A stretch of 64,000 bases of DNA. Origin: FEN-1191 sp964528845. GTDB taxonomy: Bacteria; Pseudomonadota; Gammaproteobacteria; Steroidobacterales; Steroidobacteraceae. The position numbers and the translations under genes were made by a program. Shown piece after piece: positions 25,919 through 39,608 of the stretch. Below the pieces are notes generated by a model. The model saw only the letters and a list, made by a program, of their open reading frames with translations. It was not told where the DNA came from and did no database searches. Position 1 is the first letter of the stretch; every line of letters starts with the position of its first letter. The stretch is taken from NCBI GenBank assembly GCA_964528845.1, contig CAZGVE010000017.1, positions 1 through 64,000 of the forward strand, given 5' to 3'.

Positions 25919-26026
25919 AGCGGCAGCGCCCGCATCCGCCCAAGCCAGTTTGACGATGCGGGGCCGCTGGGGATCAGACCCGGCGCTGCGCAGCGTGCGC
26001 GGCCGCATCCATTATGGGAACCGAAT

Positions 26027-30658
<4,632 letters not shown>

Positions 30659-30677
30659 CAGCGAGAGCGTCTACCGG

Positions 30678-32162
30678 ATGGGAAAGCCGACTGGATTCAT
30701 CGAGTATCTGCGCGAACTCCCGGTGGACCGCACGCCCATCGAGCGCGTGCTGGACTGGAAGGAATTCCATTACCACATGGATGAAAAAGGCCTGCGCAAC
30801 CAGGCCGCGCGCTGCATGGACTGCGGCGTGCCGTTCTGCCATACCGGCTCGCTGATCTCCGGGATGGCTTCCGGCTGCCCGGTCAACAACCTGATTCCGG
30901 AATGGAACGATCTGGTGTACCGCGGTTTGTGGCAGGAAGCGCTCGAACGGCTGCATAAGACCAACAATTTCCCCGAATTCACGGGCCGGGTGTGTCCCGC
31001 GCCGTGCGAGGGGTCCTGTGTCCTCGGCATCAACGCGCCGCCGGTGGCGATCAAGGTCGTCGAGAACGCCATTGTCGACGAAGGCTGGGAGCAGGGCTGG
31101 ATCGTGCCGATGCCGCCGCAGGCTCGCACCGGCAAGAAGGTGGCGGTGATCGGCTCCGGCCCGGCCGGGCTGGCGGCCGCCGCGCAGCTGAATCGGGCCG
31201 GGCACGAGGTGACGGTGCTCGAGCGCGATGATCGGCCGGGCGGACTGCTCATGTACGGCATACCGAACATGAAGCTCGACAAGCAGGAAGTGGTCATGAG
31301 GCGCATCGAGCTCATGGAAAAGGAGGGCATCAAGTTCATCTGCAATGCGCACGTCGGGGTCAACGTCGAGCCGATGCTGCTGCTCAGTGATTTCGACGCC
31401 ACCATCGTCTGTGCGGGCGCTACCCAGGCGCGCGACCTGACGGTGTCCGGCCGCGACCTGCAGGGTGTGCATTTCGCGATGGAGTACCTGAGCGCAAGCA
31501 CCAAGGCGCTGCTCGATGGCGGCCCGGATCTGTGCCCGATCCATGCGCGCGATCGAAACGTCATCGTGATCGGCGGTGGCGATACCGGCACCGATTGCGT
31601 CGCCACGGCAATGCGCCAGGGTTGCAGGAGTCTCACGCAGATCGAGATCCTGCCGCGACCGCCGATGGATCGCGCGGAGGACAATCCGTGGCCTGAGTGG
31701 CCGAAAGTCTACAAACTGGACTATGGCCACGAGGAGGCCGCCGGGAAGTTCGGCGACGATCCGCGCGTCTACGTGACCACCGTCAAGAGTCTCAACGGCG
31801 ATGCCGCCGGACGCGTCCAGTCGCTGACCACGGTGCAGATCTCCTGGCACAGGGACTCGAGCGGGCGCATGGTCCCAATGGAGCAGTCCGGCACCGAGCG
31901 GGAGATCCCGGCCGATCTGGTGCTGCTGGCCATGGGGTTCACCGGCCCCGAGCAGCCGCTGCTCGCGGACCTCGGCATCCAGACCGACGCCCGCTCGAAC
32001 GTGCTGGCAGAGCATGGCAGATTTGCCACGAACGTCCGCGGCGTCTTCACCGCGGGCGATTGCCGGCGGGGGCAGAGCCTGGTCGTGTGGGCCATCAACG
32101 AAGGACGGGGCGCTGCGCGGGAGTGCGACCGGTACCTTATGGGAAGCACCGAGCTGCCGTAG
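30678..32162 (+). CDS. gltD: Glutamate synthase small subunit
   Basis: This is the GOGAT beta subunit, which takes electrons from NADPH through FAD and passes them to GltB via iron-sulfur clusters. The product has 494 residues. N-terminal [4Fe-4S] cysteines lie in RCMDCGVPFCHTG, GCPVNN and CPAPCEGSCVLG. The FAD-binding motif is VAVIGSGPAGLAAAAQLNRAG, the NADPH-binding motif is VIVIGGGDTGTDCVATAMRQG, and the C-terminal FAD motif is GVFTAGDCRRGQSLVVWAI. It forms an operon with gltB. Confidence 0.98.
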   Translation: MGKPTGFIEYLRELPVDRTPIERVLDWKEFHYHMDEKGLRNQAARCMDCGVPFCHTGSLISGMASGCPVNNLIPEWNDLVYRGLWQEALERLHKTNNFPEFTGRVCPAPCEGSCVLGINAPPVAIKVVENAIVDEGWEQGWIVPMPPQARTGKKVAVIGSGPAGLAAAAQLNRAGHEVTVLERDDRPGGLLMYGIPNMKLDKQEVVMRRIELMEKEGIKFICNAHVGVNVEPMLLLSDFDATIVCAGATQARDLTVSGRDLQGVHFAMEYLSASTKALLDGGPDLCPIHARDRNVIVIGGGDTGTDCVATAMRQGCRSLTQIEILPRPPMDRAEDNPWPEWPKVYKLDYGHEEAAGKFGDDPRVYVTTVKSLNGDAAGRVQSLTTVQISWHRDSSGRMVPMEQSGTEREIPADLVLLAMGFTGPEQPLLADLGIQTDARSNVLAEHGRFATNVRGVFTAGDCRRGQSLVVWAINEGRGAARECDRYLMGSTELP

Positions 32163-32339
32163 CCAGGCCGACGGAAGCCCGACATATCCGCGACTCGGTT
32201 CGCGGAATCCGCACGAGTGACCCGCCTGACGCCTCGCGGAGTCGAAAGACTATTGCGTCCCCCATCGATGTGCACTATGGTGCGCCCGCCGTCACCGGCT
32301 CAGGCTCGTTCGACTCATCGGAGGTGTGACAAGACCGCA

Positions 32340-32720
32340 ATGAAGAAAAGCACGGCGTCCGCAGCCTGGCGATCTGGGCATGGTCTTCACCGCGTAAACG
32401 AGTATCTCGAGAAGAATTTTCCCGATTTCTTCGCCGAGGCGCGCTTCCAGGTCGGGAACGACGATTATTTTCTGTACAGCCGCTTCGGCCAGTACCTCGC
32501 CCGGACGATCGAGTCCAACCGGGCGCCCCGCGGCAAGATCTACCGCGGTTTCACGGTCCTCAACAAGATGGCACGCGTTTCGGCCAGCGACCCGGCGGTC
32601 CGCCGGATGTTCGTCACCGGCCCGCTCGAGCACATCGTCGATGCCCCGAAGGCCCGCGCTCTCGCCCGCAAGCGCCTGTCCTCGGTCGCACAGGGTTACC
32701 TCGAGAGCCTGTGCGAGTAG
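32340..32720 (+). CDS. Small basic protein of unknown function
   Basis: The 126-residue product, from ATG 32340, contains RVNEYLEKNFPDFFAEARFQVGNDDYFLYSRFGQYLARTIE and a basic, helical C-terminal part. I do not recognise the family. A GGAGG sits 15 bases before the ATG, rather far for a ribosome-binding site. The longer frame from 32217 adds 41 Arg/Pro-rich residues that look non-coding. There is no signal peptide or membrane segment. It lies 178 bp after gltD and 30 bp before the DUF924 gene on the same strand. Confidence 0.6.
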   Translation: MKKSTASAAWRSGHGLHRVNEYLEKNFPDFFAEARFQVGNDDYFLYSRFGQYLARTIESNRAPRGKIYRGFTVLNKMARVSASDPAVRRMFVTGPLEHIVDAPKARALARKRLSSVAQGYLESLCE

Positions 32721-32750
32721 GCCTTGCGGCGCTGACACGGCCCTAGGTGA

Positions 32751-33377
32751 GTGCACGCGCCGCCGCAGGAGGTGCTGCAGTTCTGGTTCGGATCGCGGCC
32801 GTATACGCGCGATTCAGTACACCGGTACGCACGCCTCTGGTTCCCCGAAGCCGCGGCTCCCGAGCTGGTGCCTCAGGCCGATGAGCTGATTCGCGAGCGC
32901 TTCGGCGCGACGATGCTCGCCGCGCAGACCGGGGCTCTCGCCGCCTGGGAATCGACGCCCCGCCGCCGGCTGTCGCTGATCCTGCTGCTGGATCAGTTTC
33001 CGCGCCATGTGCATCGAAGCAGCGCGCTGGCGTACGCCCACGACGACGCAGCGCTTGCCCTGGCGCTCTCGGGAATGCAGTTCGGCGCCGACGCGGCGCT
33101 GCATCCGATCGAGCGGATGTTCTTCTACATTCCGTTGATGCACGCCGAGGCGCTCGAGGTGCAGGAAGAATCGGTTGCCGCATTCCGCAGGCTGCGCAGC
33201 GAGACTCCAGCGGAGCTGGCTGATGTGCTCGGGCGCGGCTTCGAGTACGCGCTGCTGCATCAGGACGTCGTGCGCCGCTTCGGTCGCTTTCCGCATCGAA
33301 ACCACGTGCTCGGTCGCCCCAGCACCGAACAGGAGGCGGCCTGGCTCGCCAGCGACGCGACGCAGTTCGGTCCGTAG
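32751..33377 (+). CDS. DUF924-family protein
   Basis: The 208-residue cytosolic protein matches the DUF924 (TPR-like fold) pattern: EVLQFWFG at the start, RLWFP, then the segment LSLILLLDQFPRHVHRSSALAYAHDDAALALA, HPIERMFFYIPLMHAE and FGRFPHRNHVLGR near the end. The family is widespread and has no established function. It starts at GTG 32751. Confidence 0.9.
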   Translation: MHAPPQEVLQFWFGSRPYTRDSVHRYARLWFPEAAAPELVPQADELIRERFGATMLAAQTGALAAWESTPRRRLSLILLLDQFPRHVHRSSALAYAHDDAALALALSGMQFGADAALHPIERMFFYIPLMHAEALEVQEESVAAFRRLRSETPAELADVLGRGFEYALLHQDVVRRFGRFPHRNHVLGRPSTEQEAAWLASDATQFGP

Positions 33378-33388
33378 CGGTCAGGCAT

Positions 33389-34723
33389 TCACGCGAAGTC
33401 CGGCGCCGACAGTGCTCGCTCGGTCAGCGTGCCGAAGCGCGCCACCTGGCGGCGCAGCCGTCTTGCATCCCCGATCAGCACCAGCGCCAGGTCCGCGCTA
33501 TCCGGAAACGCGTGCGCGACCACCGCCTGAGCCTGCTGCGTATCGACGCGCATCAGCGCGGGGCCGAAGTCGTCGATGTGGCTGTCCGGCAGCCCATGTA
33601 GCGCGAGCTCGCCGAGCGCTGCGGCCCAGTCCGCCGCGGTCTCGAAGCCGAGCGGATATTGCCCGATCAGGTAGTTGCGCGCGCAGTCCAGCGCCTCGGC
33701 GGACAGGCCCTGCTGCTTGAGCGCGTCGAGCGTGGCAAGGCTGATGCCGATCGCCCGTCCGGTGCGGGCGCTCTCGGCAAAGGAGCTGATCGCGAAGCCG
33801 CCGGCGACCGCGCCGCGGCGGAATTCGGAATGTGCCGAGTATGTGAGGCCGGTGCGGGTACGCAGCGCCTGCATCAGCATGGAGCCGAAACTCCCACCGA
33901 ATGCGGTGTTCACGGTTTCCAGCGCGGCGCGCGGTTCGAAATCGCGGGCCACTCCCAGGTTCGCGATCCAGAAGTAGCCCTGCGCACAGTCCGGCGCATC
34001 GACCAGCAGCACGCGACGGCCGGTGACCGGCGCCGGCTCCGGAATCGGCGGCAACGGCGCATTGCAACGCCGCCAGGCGCCGAACCCCGCCTCGATCCGG
34101 TCGCGCAGCCAGTCGGGTTCGAAATCACCCGCGAAAACGAGGGTCAGGCGATCGGCTCCAAAGTGCTGCTCATAGTGCGCGCGGATGTCTTGCACGCCGA
34201 TCCGGGCGAGACTGGACTCGCTGCCGCCTACCGGTGCTCCGTAAGGATGGTCCGGGAACAGCAGCGCGCGGCCGTAGTGCCCGATCATGCTCTGCGGATC
34301 CGAGTCCTTGGCCGCCTTGATGAATTCGATGCGCCGCGCCTGCAGCGTCTCGAATTCGGTCGTCGCGAGATGAGGTCGCTGCAGCGCATCGGCCAGCAGC
34401 TCGAGCATCAGCCCGGCGTCGCGCGCCAGGAACTGGCCGTGCAGCAGCACCGCCTCCGCGCTGGCGTCCGCATCAAGACTGCCGCCGGAGCCCTCGAGGG
34501 TGTCGGCGAACTGGTACGCGTCACGCGCACCGGCTCCATGACGCAGCAGCTCCGCCGTCAGGGACGCGACGCCTGCGCGTCCGTCCGGATCCAGGCGCGC
34601 ACCGCCGCGCAACAGCACTTCGAACGCGACCAGCGGGACGTCCTCGCGCGGCAGCAAGACCAGCTGCGCACCGTTGGGGAGCACATGGCGACTGTACGGC
34701 GGAACCTTGATACCGACGGTCAT
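33389..34723 (-). CDS. M16-family peptidase-like protein lacking the zinc motif
   Basis: The 444-residue product has two M16 (insulinase-like) halves but no HXXEH; the corresponding stretch reads GVASLTAELLRHGAG, so it cannot bind zinc in the usual way. The C-terminal half has the conserved RTRTGLTYSAHSEFRRG and a glycine-rich loop (NTAFGGSFGSMLMQALR) typical of the regulatory or substrate-binding subunit. No signal peptide is apparent. It lies 5 bp after the active partner on the same strand. In known pairs, active and inactive M16 subunits form heterodimers. Confidence 0.88.
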   Translation of the reverse strand: MTVGIKVPPYSRHVLPNGAQLVLLPREDVPLVAFEVLLRGGARLDPDGRAGVASLTAELLRHGAGARDAYQFADTLEGSGGSLDADASAEAVLLHGQFLARDAGLMLELLADALQRPHLATTEFETLQARRIEFIKAAKDSDPQSMIGHYGRALLFPDHPYGAPVGGSESSLARIGVQDIRAHYEQHFGADRLTLVFAGDFEPDWLRDRIEAGFGAWRRCNAPLPPIPEPAPVTGRRVLLVDAPDCAQGYFWIANLGVARDFEPRAALETVNTAFGGSFGSMLMQALRTRTGLTYSAHSEFRRGAVAGGFAISSFAESARTGRAIGISLATLDALKQQGLSAEALDCARNYLIGQYPLGFETAADWAAALGELALHGLPDSHIDDFGPALMRVDTQQAQAVVAHAFPDSADLALVLIGDARRLRRQVARFGTLTERALSAPDFA

Positions 34724-34728
34724 TGCAA

Positions 34729-36081
34729 TCAGCAGGCGGAGCGCAGGATACCGACCGTGCGCCGGTCTGGATCGAACACCGCGCGCGCCACCGCGGCAAC
34801 ATCATCGCGCGTGACCGCCTCGTACAGTGCCGGAGCGCCGAACAGCTTCGAGTGCTCTCCATGCAGCACCGTGTATTCCCCGAGCACACGCGCCTTGCCG
34901 TCGATGGTCGAGACCGCGCGCCAGAAATCGGCGGCGACGATGTTCTTGCCGCGCTGCAGTTCCCCGTCGCTGATGCCATGTGCCAGCAGGCGCGCGAGTT
35001 CGATATCCAGCGCGCCCAGCAGTGCCTCCGGATCTCCGCCTTCCGGCAGCGTGGCCTGGATCGAGAACAGGTTCGCATCGAAGCCCTCGCTCCAGCCGCC
35101 ATGCACCGCCACCGCGCGCTGCTGCTGCTCGACCAGCGCGCGATGCAGGCGCGAGGAATCGCCGCCGAGCAGGATGGTCTGCAGGATGTTGAGCGCGGGT
35201 TCGCGGGAATCTGCGGCCGCGATCGAGTGCCAGGCGCAATGCAGGATCGGATTATGCGCCGGACGCTCGAGCACCAGGCGCCGCTCTCCGCGTTGCATAG
35301 GTTCCCGCATATGCACGGGCGGTGGCGGGGAGCGGCGCGGTATTGGTGCGAAATAGCGCTCGACCAGCGCCAGCGCGGCCTGCGGATCGAGGTCGCCGAC
35401 CAGGACCAGCGTGCAGTTGTTCGGCGCGTAGTAGGTGGCGTAGAACAGCTGCAGGTCCGCCATCGTCCAGGAGCGGATATCGGCAGGCCATCCGATCGTC
35501 GGAATCCGGTAGGGATGCACCTGGAACGCCGTGGCCTGAACCTGCTCCTCGAGCAGCGCGGCGCCGCTGTCCTCGACGCGCAGGCGGCGCTCGGACCAGA
35601 CGATTTCGCGCTCGTTCTCGACGACCTCCGGACGCAACGCGAGATTGGCCAGCCGGTCACTCTCGAGCTCGAGCGCCAGTTCGAGCGCCGAGTTCGGCAG
35701 CCAGTCCTGATATACGGTCACGTCCTGGGACGTAAAGGCGTTGTTGCTGCCGCCGCGCGCTTCCAGCAGCCGATCGAACTCGCCCTGTGCATGGCGCGTG
35801 GTGCCGTTGAACATCATGTGCTCGAAAAAATGTGCGAGCCCGCTGGTCCCCGTGTCCTCATTGCGGCTGCCGACGCGTACCCATTGGTGGAGCGCCACAT
35901 TCGGGATGTTGTGATCGGACCAGACCCGCACTTCGAGTCCGTTTGCCAGCGTGTGTGCGGACACGTTGGCGGCTGCATCGGCAAAGCGACGACGCGCCGC
36001 CGGCTGACGCAGCTGCCCCTCGGCACCCGCCGTCGCATTGCCGCCGTGGCCCGGAGGGGAGCGCATTTCCCGATGACCCAT
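34729..36081 (-). CDS. M16-family zinc metallopeptidase, catalytic subunit
   Basis: The product has 450 residues. The inverted zinc motif HFFEH is at residues 84-88 (GLAHFFEHMMFNGT), with the third ligand Glu expected in VVENEREIVWSE. Both M16 halves are present. The N-terminal 40 residues are Ala/Arg/Gly-rich and not clearly a signal peptide; ATG 36081 is therefore uncertain, and a later start nearer ANVSAHTLANGLEV is possible. It is followed by the non-catalytic partner. The role may be peptide turnover in the periplasm or cytosol; location is unclear because export signals are weak. Confidence 0.88.
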   Translation of the reverse strand: MGHREMRSPPGHGGNATAGAEGQLRQPAARRRFADAAANVSAHTLANGLEVRVWSDHNIPNVALHQWVRVGSRNEDTGTSGLAHFFEHMMFNGTTRHAQGEFDRLLEARGGSNNAFTSQDVTVYQDWLPNSALELALELESDRLANLALRPEVVENEREIVWSERRLRVEDSGAALLEEQVQATAFQVHPYRIPTIGWPADIRSWTMADLQLFYATYYAPNNCTLVLVGDLDPQAALALVERYFAPIPRRSPPPPVHMREPMQRGERRLVLERPAHNPILHCAWHSIAAADSREPALNILQTILLGGDSSRLHRALVEQQQRAVAVHGGWSEGFDANLFSIQATLPEGGDPEALLGALDIELARLLAHGISDGELQRGKNIVAADFWRAVSTIDGKARVLGEYTVLHGEHSKLFGAPALYEAVTRDDVAAVARAVFDPDRRTVGILRSAC

Positions 36082-36371
36082 CCCGTCACTATGGCGGTAG
36101 CGGGTTCGACTTCAACGGGCGCGATGGGCTGGCGCGCAAAGAAAAGCGCCGCGACCTAAGCCGGCCGCGGCGCAAGAGTAGCGGACACCGGGGAAAGTGA
36201 TCCGCAAAGGTTAGGGGAAAACCTTACAGGTTAAGAGAAAGCAATTGACGTGCCAGAACATTTTATTTAATTAAATCAATAGCTTATAATTATAGAGGGT
36301 CGTACCGATGACATGGCACTGACAAGAATTGTCAGTCACTGGCCGTCGGGCGCCGAAAGCTGACGCAGTGG
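36082..36371. other. 290-bp intergenic region with an AT-rich block and a perfect palindrome
   Basis: It lies between the M16 start and the end of the SPOR gene. A GC-rich 8-bp stem without a T run lies at 36146-36173. An AT-rich block (36231-36297), exceptional for this DNA, includes TTTAATTAAA and TATAAT on both strands and is the likely promoter area for the leftward M16 operon. A perfect 8-bp palindrome, ACTGACAA-GAA-TTGTCAGT, lies at 36318-36336 and may be an operator or a terminator stem. No protein is encoded. Confidence 0.55.
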
Positions 36372-37112
36372 TCAGGCGGTGATCGGCACGCAGGCCTGGG
36401 AGTGCTTGTGAAGTGCTGCGCACAGGTCCCGCGCGCCGGCTGCCGACGGCACACTGACCTGCAGGCGCACCAGATGATTCGTCTTTGCATGGGCAGCCAC
36501 GTAGCGCGGTTGCATCGCCTTGAGCTGGGTTGGGAATCTGGCCTGCAGGACCTTCCACTGCGACTCCGCCCGGGCCTGGCTGCTGAACGCACCGAGCTGC
36601 ACCAGGTGCGCGGCACTGCCGGACGCGACGTGCCCCTTCTTGCCCTGCTTTGCTGCGGTGCTGGCGACGCGCTCAGAATGGGTGCCACTAGCCGCCGGCT
36701 GCGGCTTCGGCATCGGCGTCGGCGTCGCGGGCGCGGAAGCGGCCTGCGAAGCCGGTGCTGGTACGGCGGCCGTCGGCACGCCGCCACTTCCACCCTGAGC
36801 AAAATTCTCGACGCGGATACGTGCCTCCTGCGCCCATTTGCCGTCAGCATGCTGGGCCAGGAACTGCTCGTAGGCCGCGCGATTGTCGGCGCTCGAAGCG
36901 CTCTGCCAGTCGCGATCCTCCTGCAGCTGCTTCAGGTGAGTCCTGGCCTGTTCGGCATTCGCGCCGGTCGGATGCTGCTGCAGGTATTGCTGGTAGGCCT
37001 CGCTGGTATCGGCCGCTGCGGCGGACTTCCAGTCCGAGCTCTCGCTGCTGCATCCGGCCAGCGCAAGTCCGAGCGCGAACGCGCTCATCCATCCGATCGC
37101 GTCCATCCTCAT
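36372..37112 (-). CDS. SPOR-domain lipoprotein
   Basis: The product has 246 residues from ATG 37112, which has a GGAGAAA ribosome-binding site. A lipoprotein signal ends in LALAGC. Two repeats follow (DWKSAAAADTSEAYQQYLQQHPTG and DWQSASSADNRAAYEQFLAQHADG), resembling short TPR/Sel1-like modules. A Pro/Ala linker leads to a C-terminal SPOR domain (VQLGAFSSQARAESQWKVLQARFP...). SPOR domains bind denuded septal glycan strands, so the protein probably sits at the division site. The open frame upstream to 37205 is not part of the gene. Confidence 0.85.
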   Translation of the reverse strand: MRMDAIGWMSAFALGLALAGCSSESSDWKSAAAADTSEAYQQYLQQHPTGANAEQARTHLKQLQEDRDWQSASSADNRAAYEQFLAQHADGKWAQEARIRVENFAQGGSGGVPTAAVPAPASQAASAPATPTPMPKPQPAASGTHSERVASTAAKQGKKGHVASGSAAHLVQLGAFSSQARAESQWKVLQARFPTQLKAMQPRYVAAHAKTNHLVRLQVSVPSAAGARDLCAALHKHSQACVPITA

Positions 37113-37234
37113 CGCAGAGTTTCTCCGGTGGCGCCCAGGCACAGCATTGTAGCAGTCTACCGACAGCTGGCCGCAGGGCGTCGCTGAGCGCAGACTGTTT
37201 GCCACGGAGGAAAAATACCTATGCTGGATGCCGC

Positions 37235-37633
37235 ATGAACGACGCGCCGCGCCGCCGCTTGCTCGACCGCCTCGGCGGCACGCCCTCGCTGCTCGCCGAG
37301 GGCTGCGTCATCGTGGGTGACGTTGAAACACCGGGCGCGCTGATGTGCGGTGCGTCGGTCCGGGGTTTCGGCCGCATTGGCGGCGAACTCTCGCTCGCAC
37401 CGGCGGCCCGTTGGGAAGGGGACATCGTAGCCCACCGCGCCGCCATCGCCGGGCACATCGATGGCAGCATCACGGTCAGTGACCGCCTCGAGATCGCGGC
37501 CACTGCGGTGATCCGCGGCCGCGTCGCGGCGCGCTCGATCGCAATGGCGCGCGGGGCGACGATCGATGGCGAGATCACGGTCACCGGCGATGAGCCGTTG
37601 GTGGAGTTCGAGGAGAAACGCCACGGCGGCTGA
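37235..37633 (+). CDS. Bactofilin (polymer-forming cytoskeletal protein)
   Basis: The 132-residue product contains a bactofilin beta-helix of short repeats (VIVGDVETPGALMCGASVRG, WEGDIVAHRAAIAGHIDGSI, IRGRVAARSIAMARGATIDGEI). Bactofilins polymerise without nucleotide and scaffold cell-wall or polar proteins. The N-terminus is short and basic. ATG 37235 is the only usable in-frame start; a GGAGG lies 24 bases upstream. No M23 peptidase gene, a common bactofilin partner, is next to it. Confidence 0.85.
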   Translation: MNDAPRRRLLDRLGGTPSLLAEGCVIVGDVETPGALMCGASVRGFGRIGGELSLAPAARWEGDIVAHRAAIAGHIDGSITVSDRLEIAATAVIRGRVAARSIAMARGATIDGEITVTGDEPLVEFEEKRHGG

Positions 37634-37674
37634 GGCTGGCTATAATCAGGCGGCGCCAGTGCACGGATGCCCGC

Positions 37675-38439
37675 TTGAACAATGCACGACTGATCCATCT
37701 CGTCGCCCATCGCGGCAACGCTCGCGAATTTCCTGAAAACACGATACCCGCCTTCGCCTCTGCGCTGGGGCTGGGCCTGCGGTTCCTCGAACTCGACGTC
37801 CAGCTGTCCGCAGACGGCATTCCAGTCGTGATCCACGACCACCGGCTCGAGCGCACCACGGGCGAACGCGGCACCGTGTTCGAGCATCCCGCGAGCCGTC
37901 TGGCGCAGATCGACGCGAGCGAGCCGCAGCGCTTTGGCGACCGGTTCCGGGGCACGCGCATCCCGCTGCTCAGTGACGTGCTGCGCCTGCTCGAAGGCCG
38001 GCCCGAGGTAACGCTGTTCGTCGAGATCAAGCGCGCCAGCCTGGTGCATTTCGGGCATGACCAGGTCGTCGCGCGCGTGCTCGAGACCCTGCGGCCGGTA
38101 CGCACGCAGTGCGTCGTAATCTCGTTCGACCTGGCCACCGTGTTCCGTGCCCGTCAGCTCGGAGGTCTGCCGATCGGCTGGGTACTCGGCACCTACGACG
38201 CGCACAGTCGTCTCAAGTTCGAGGCCCTGCAGCCGGAGTTTCTGTTCTGCGACCACCAGAAGCTTCCCACCAGCGGCACGCTGTGGCGTGGTCCCTGGCG
38301 CTGGGTCATCTACGAGGTTGAGGCGCTGCCGCTGGCACTGACACTGGCCGGGCGCGGCGCGGACTACATCGAGACCATGGCGGTGTTCGAACTCAGCGAG
38401 GCCCTGCGCTCGCAGCAGGGAGCGGGTACCGCGCCTTGA
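37675..38439 (+). CDS. Glycerophosphodiester phosphodiesterase
   Basis: The 254-residue cytosolic-type GDPD hydrolyses glycerophosphodiesters to glycerol-3-phosphate. The catalytic motif is VAHRGNAREFPENTIPAF, with the His/Arg and Glu of the TIM-barrel entry. It is followed by LELDVQLSADGIPVVIHDHRLERTT with the second catalytic His and metal ligands, and VEIKRASL with the third Glu. The start is TTG 37675, since no ATG precedes the first motif in frame. No signal peptide is seen. Confidence 0.93.
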   Translation: MNNARLIHLVAHRGNAREFPENTIPAFASALGLGLRFLELDVQLSADGIPVVIHDHRLERTTGERGTVFEHPASRLAQIDASEPQRFGDRFRGTRIPLLSDVLRLLEGRPEVTLFVEIKRASLVHFGHDQVVARVLETLRPVRTQCVVISFDLATVFRARQLGGLPIGWVLGTYDAHSRLKFEALQPEFLFCDHQKLPTSGTLWRGPWRWVIYEVEALPLALTLAGRGADYIETMAVFELSEALRSQQGAGTAP

Positions 38440-38452
38440 ACGGCGCAGCCAG

Positions 38453-38552
38453 NNNNNNNNNNNNNNNNNNNNNNNNNNNNNNNNNNNNNNNNNNNNNNNN
38501 NNNNNNNNNNNNNNNNNNNNNNNNNNNNNNNNNNNNNNNNNNNNNNNNNNNN
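38453..38552. other. Assembly gap of 100 N
   Basis: Exactly 100 undetermined bases, the usual placeholder for a gap of unknown size. It removes the 3' end of the hydrolase gene on the minus strand. The sequences on the two sides are not repeats of each other. Confidence 0.99.
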
Positions 38553-39608
38553 GTGGCGTTCGAACTGCTCGAGGATCAGGCGGTCGGCGAAGCTCGGGCC
38601 CCGCAGGTCATCGATGAAGCCGCAGTGGCCGCCGAAGCGCGAGCGCAGAATCGAAAGCCCTGCGGGGCGCGCGAGGCGCGCGAGATCGGCTGGCGGGATG
38701 ATTGGATCATCATCCGCGAGCAGTAGCCATGCGGGCACGTGCAGCTGCGCGAGGCTCGAGCCCGTCAGCGCATATCCGTTCAGATAGGCCGCAAGGCTCG
38801 GGAAGTCCGTAGTGGTGCGCACCAGCGCCGCCGTCATCGCCCGAAGGTCCGCCAGCCGCAGCACGGGCTCAAAATCATGTACCTGCGGCCACGCGCGCTG
38901 CTTGCGGCGTAGCGAGGCGGACCAGTGTCGTACGAAAAAACGCCGGTAGAGCGGCCAGGCCCGCTCCATGGCCAGCAGCGTCGCGGCCGGATCGAGCACG
39001 GGGGAGACCGCCACGGCGCAGGCGATCCCCGCTGGCGCCTCCGGATATGCGGCGGCACGCAGCACGAAGTTGCCGCCGAGCGAATAGCCGGCCAGATAGA
39101 GCCGTGCCGCCGGAAATCGTGCGCGCAGCGCGCACAGCGCGCCGACTACCTCGGGCAGGCGGCAGGAATGGAAGATCTCGCGGTTCAGGTGGTGCGTCGC
39201 GCCGTGATCGCGCAGATTCAGGCGCACCACGCCGTAACCGCGCGCGTGCAGCAGCGCGCCGACCGACAGTACCTGGCTCGATTCGGCGCTGCCCTCCCAG
39301 CCGTGCAGCAACACGGCCAGGCGTGGCGCGACTGGGCCTGCGCCTGGCGGTGGCGGCGCGGTGTAGTGGCCCTGCAGGCGTACGCCCTCGCCGCACTCGA
39401 GCAGCAGCTCCTGCGCGCCGTCCAGCAGTGCGCGAGCCCGGCGCCGCGCCCAGCCGCGGCGTGGCGGCAGGCTGTCGAGGGTCGACTGCAGATGTGCGTT
39501 GTGCAGCCAGCCGGGCGGATCAAAGCCGACGGCCAGCGCCGGTGCGCTCAGTGCTCGGCCTGCCAGCGCACTTCCACCCGGTTGTTGGCGGCCGCGGCGC
39601 GGTTCCAT
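38553..39608 (-). CDS. YheT-like alpha/beta hydrolase, C-terminus lost in gap
   Basis: About 352 residues are visible before the frame enters the N gap. The YheT (AB-hydrolase 4) pattern is present: FDPPGWLHNAHLQSTLDSL near the start, LAVLLHGWEGSAESSQ (oxyanion region), LNLRDHGATHHLN, the nucleophile elbow LAGYSLGGNFVLR, LLADDDPIIP (acid) and RFGGHCGFID (catalytic His). Since the His is present, only a short tail is missing (E. coli YheT is 340 residues). ATG 39608 overlaps the end of the receiver-domain gene by 61 bp; no later ATG or GTG fits. Confidence 0.88.

Larger units (their letters stand above)
25564..26026. other. 463-bp intergenic region between divergent fsr and gltB
   Basis: It holds the fsr ribosome-binding site on the left (minus strand), a TTGACA hexamer at 25620-25625 with no convincing -10 partner, the predicted gltB promoter at 25834-25861 and a roughly 160-base gltB leader with a clean hairpin at 25901-25918. 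A GC-rich imperfect inverted repeat lies near 25753-25779. No protein or recognised RNA family is seen. Confidence 0.6.

Noticed and set aside
25862..26026. Known riboswitch in the gltB leader
   Set aside because: Only a simple hairpin is visible; no conserved riboswitch core was recognised.
36146..36173. Terminator from the GCGCCGCG / CGCGGCGC stem
   Set aside because: No T run follows on either strand and the loop is large.
38453..38552. Mobile-element or repeat cause for the first N gap
   Set aside because: Flanking sequences share no repeat; nothing can be inferred about the missing bases.
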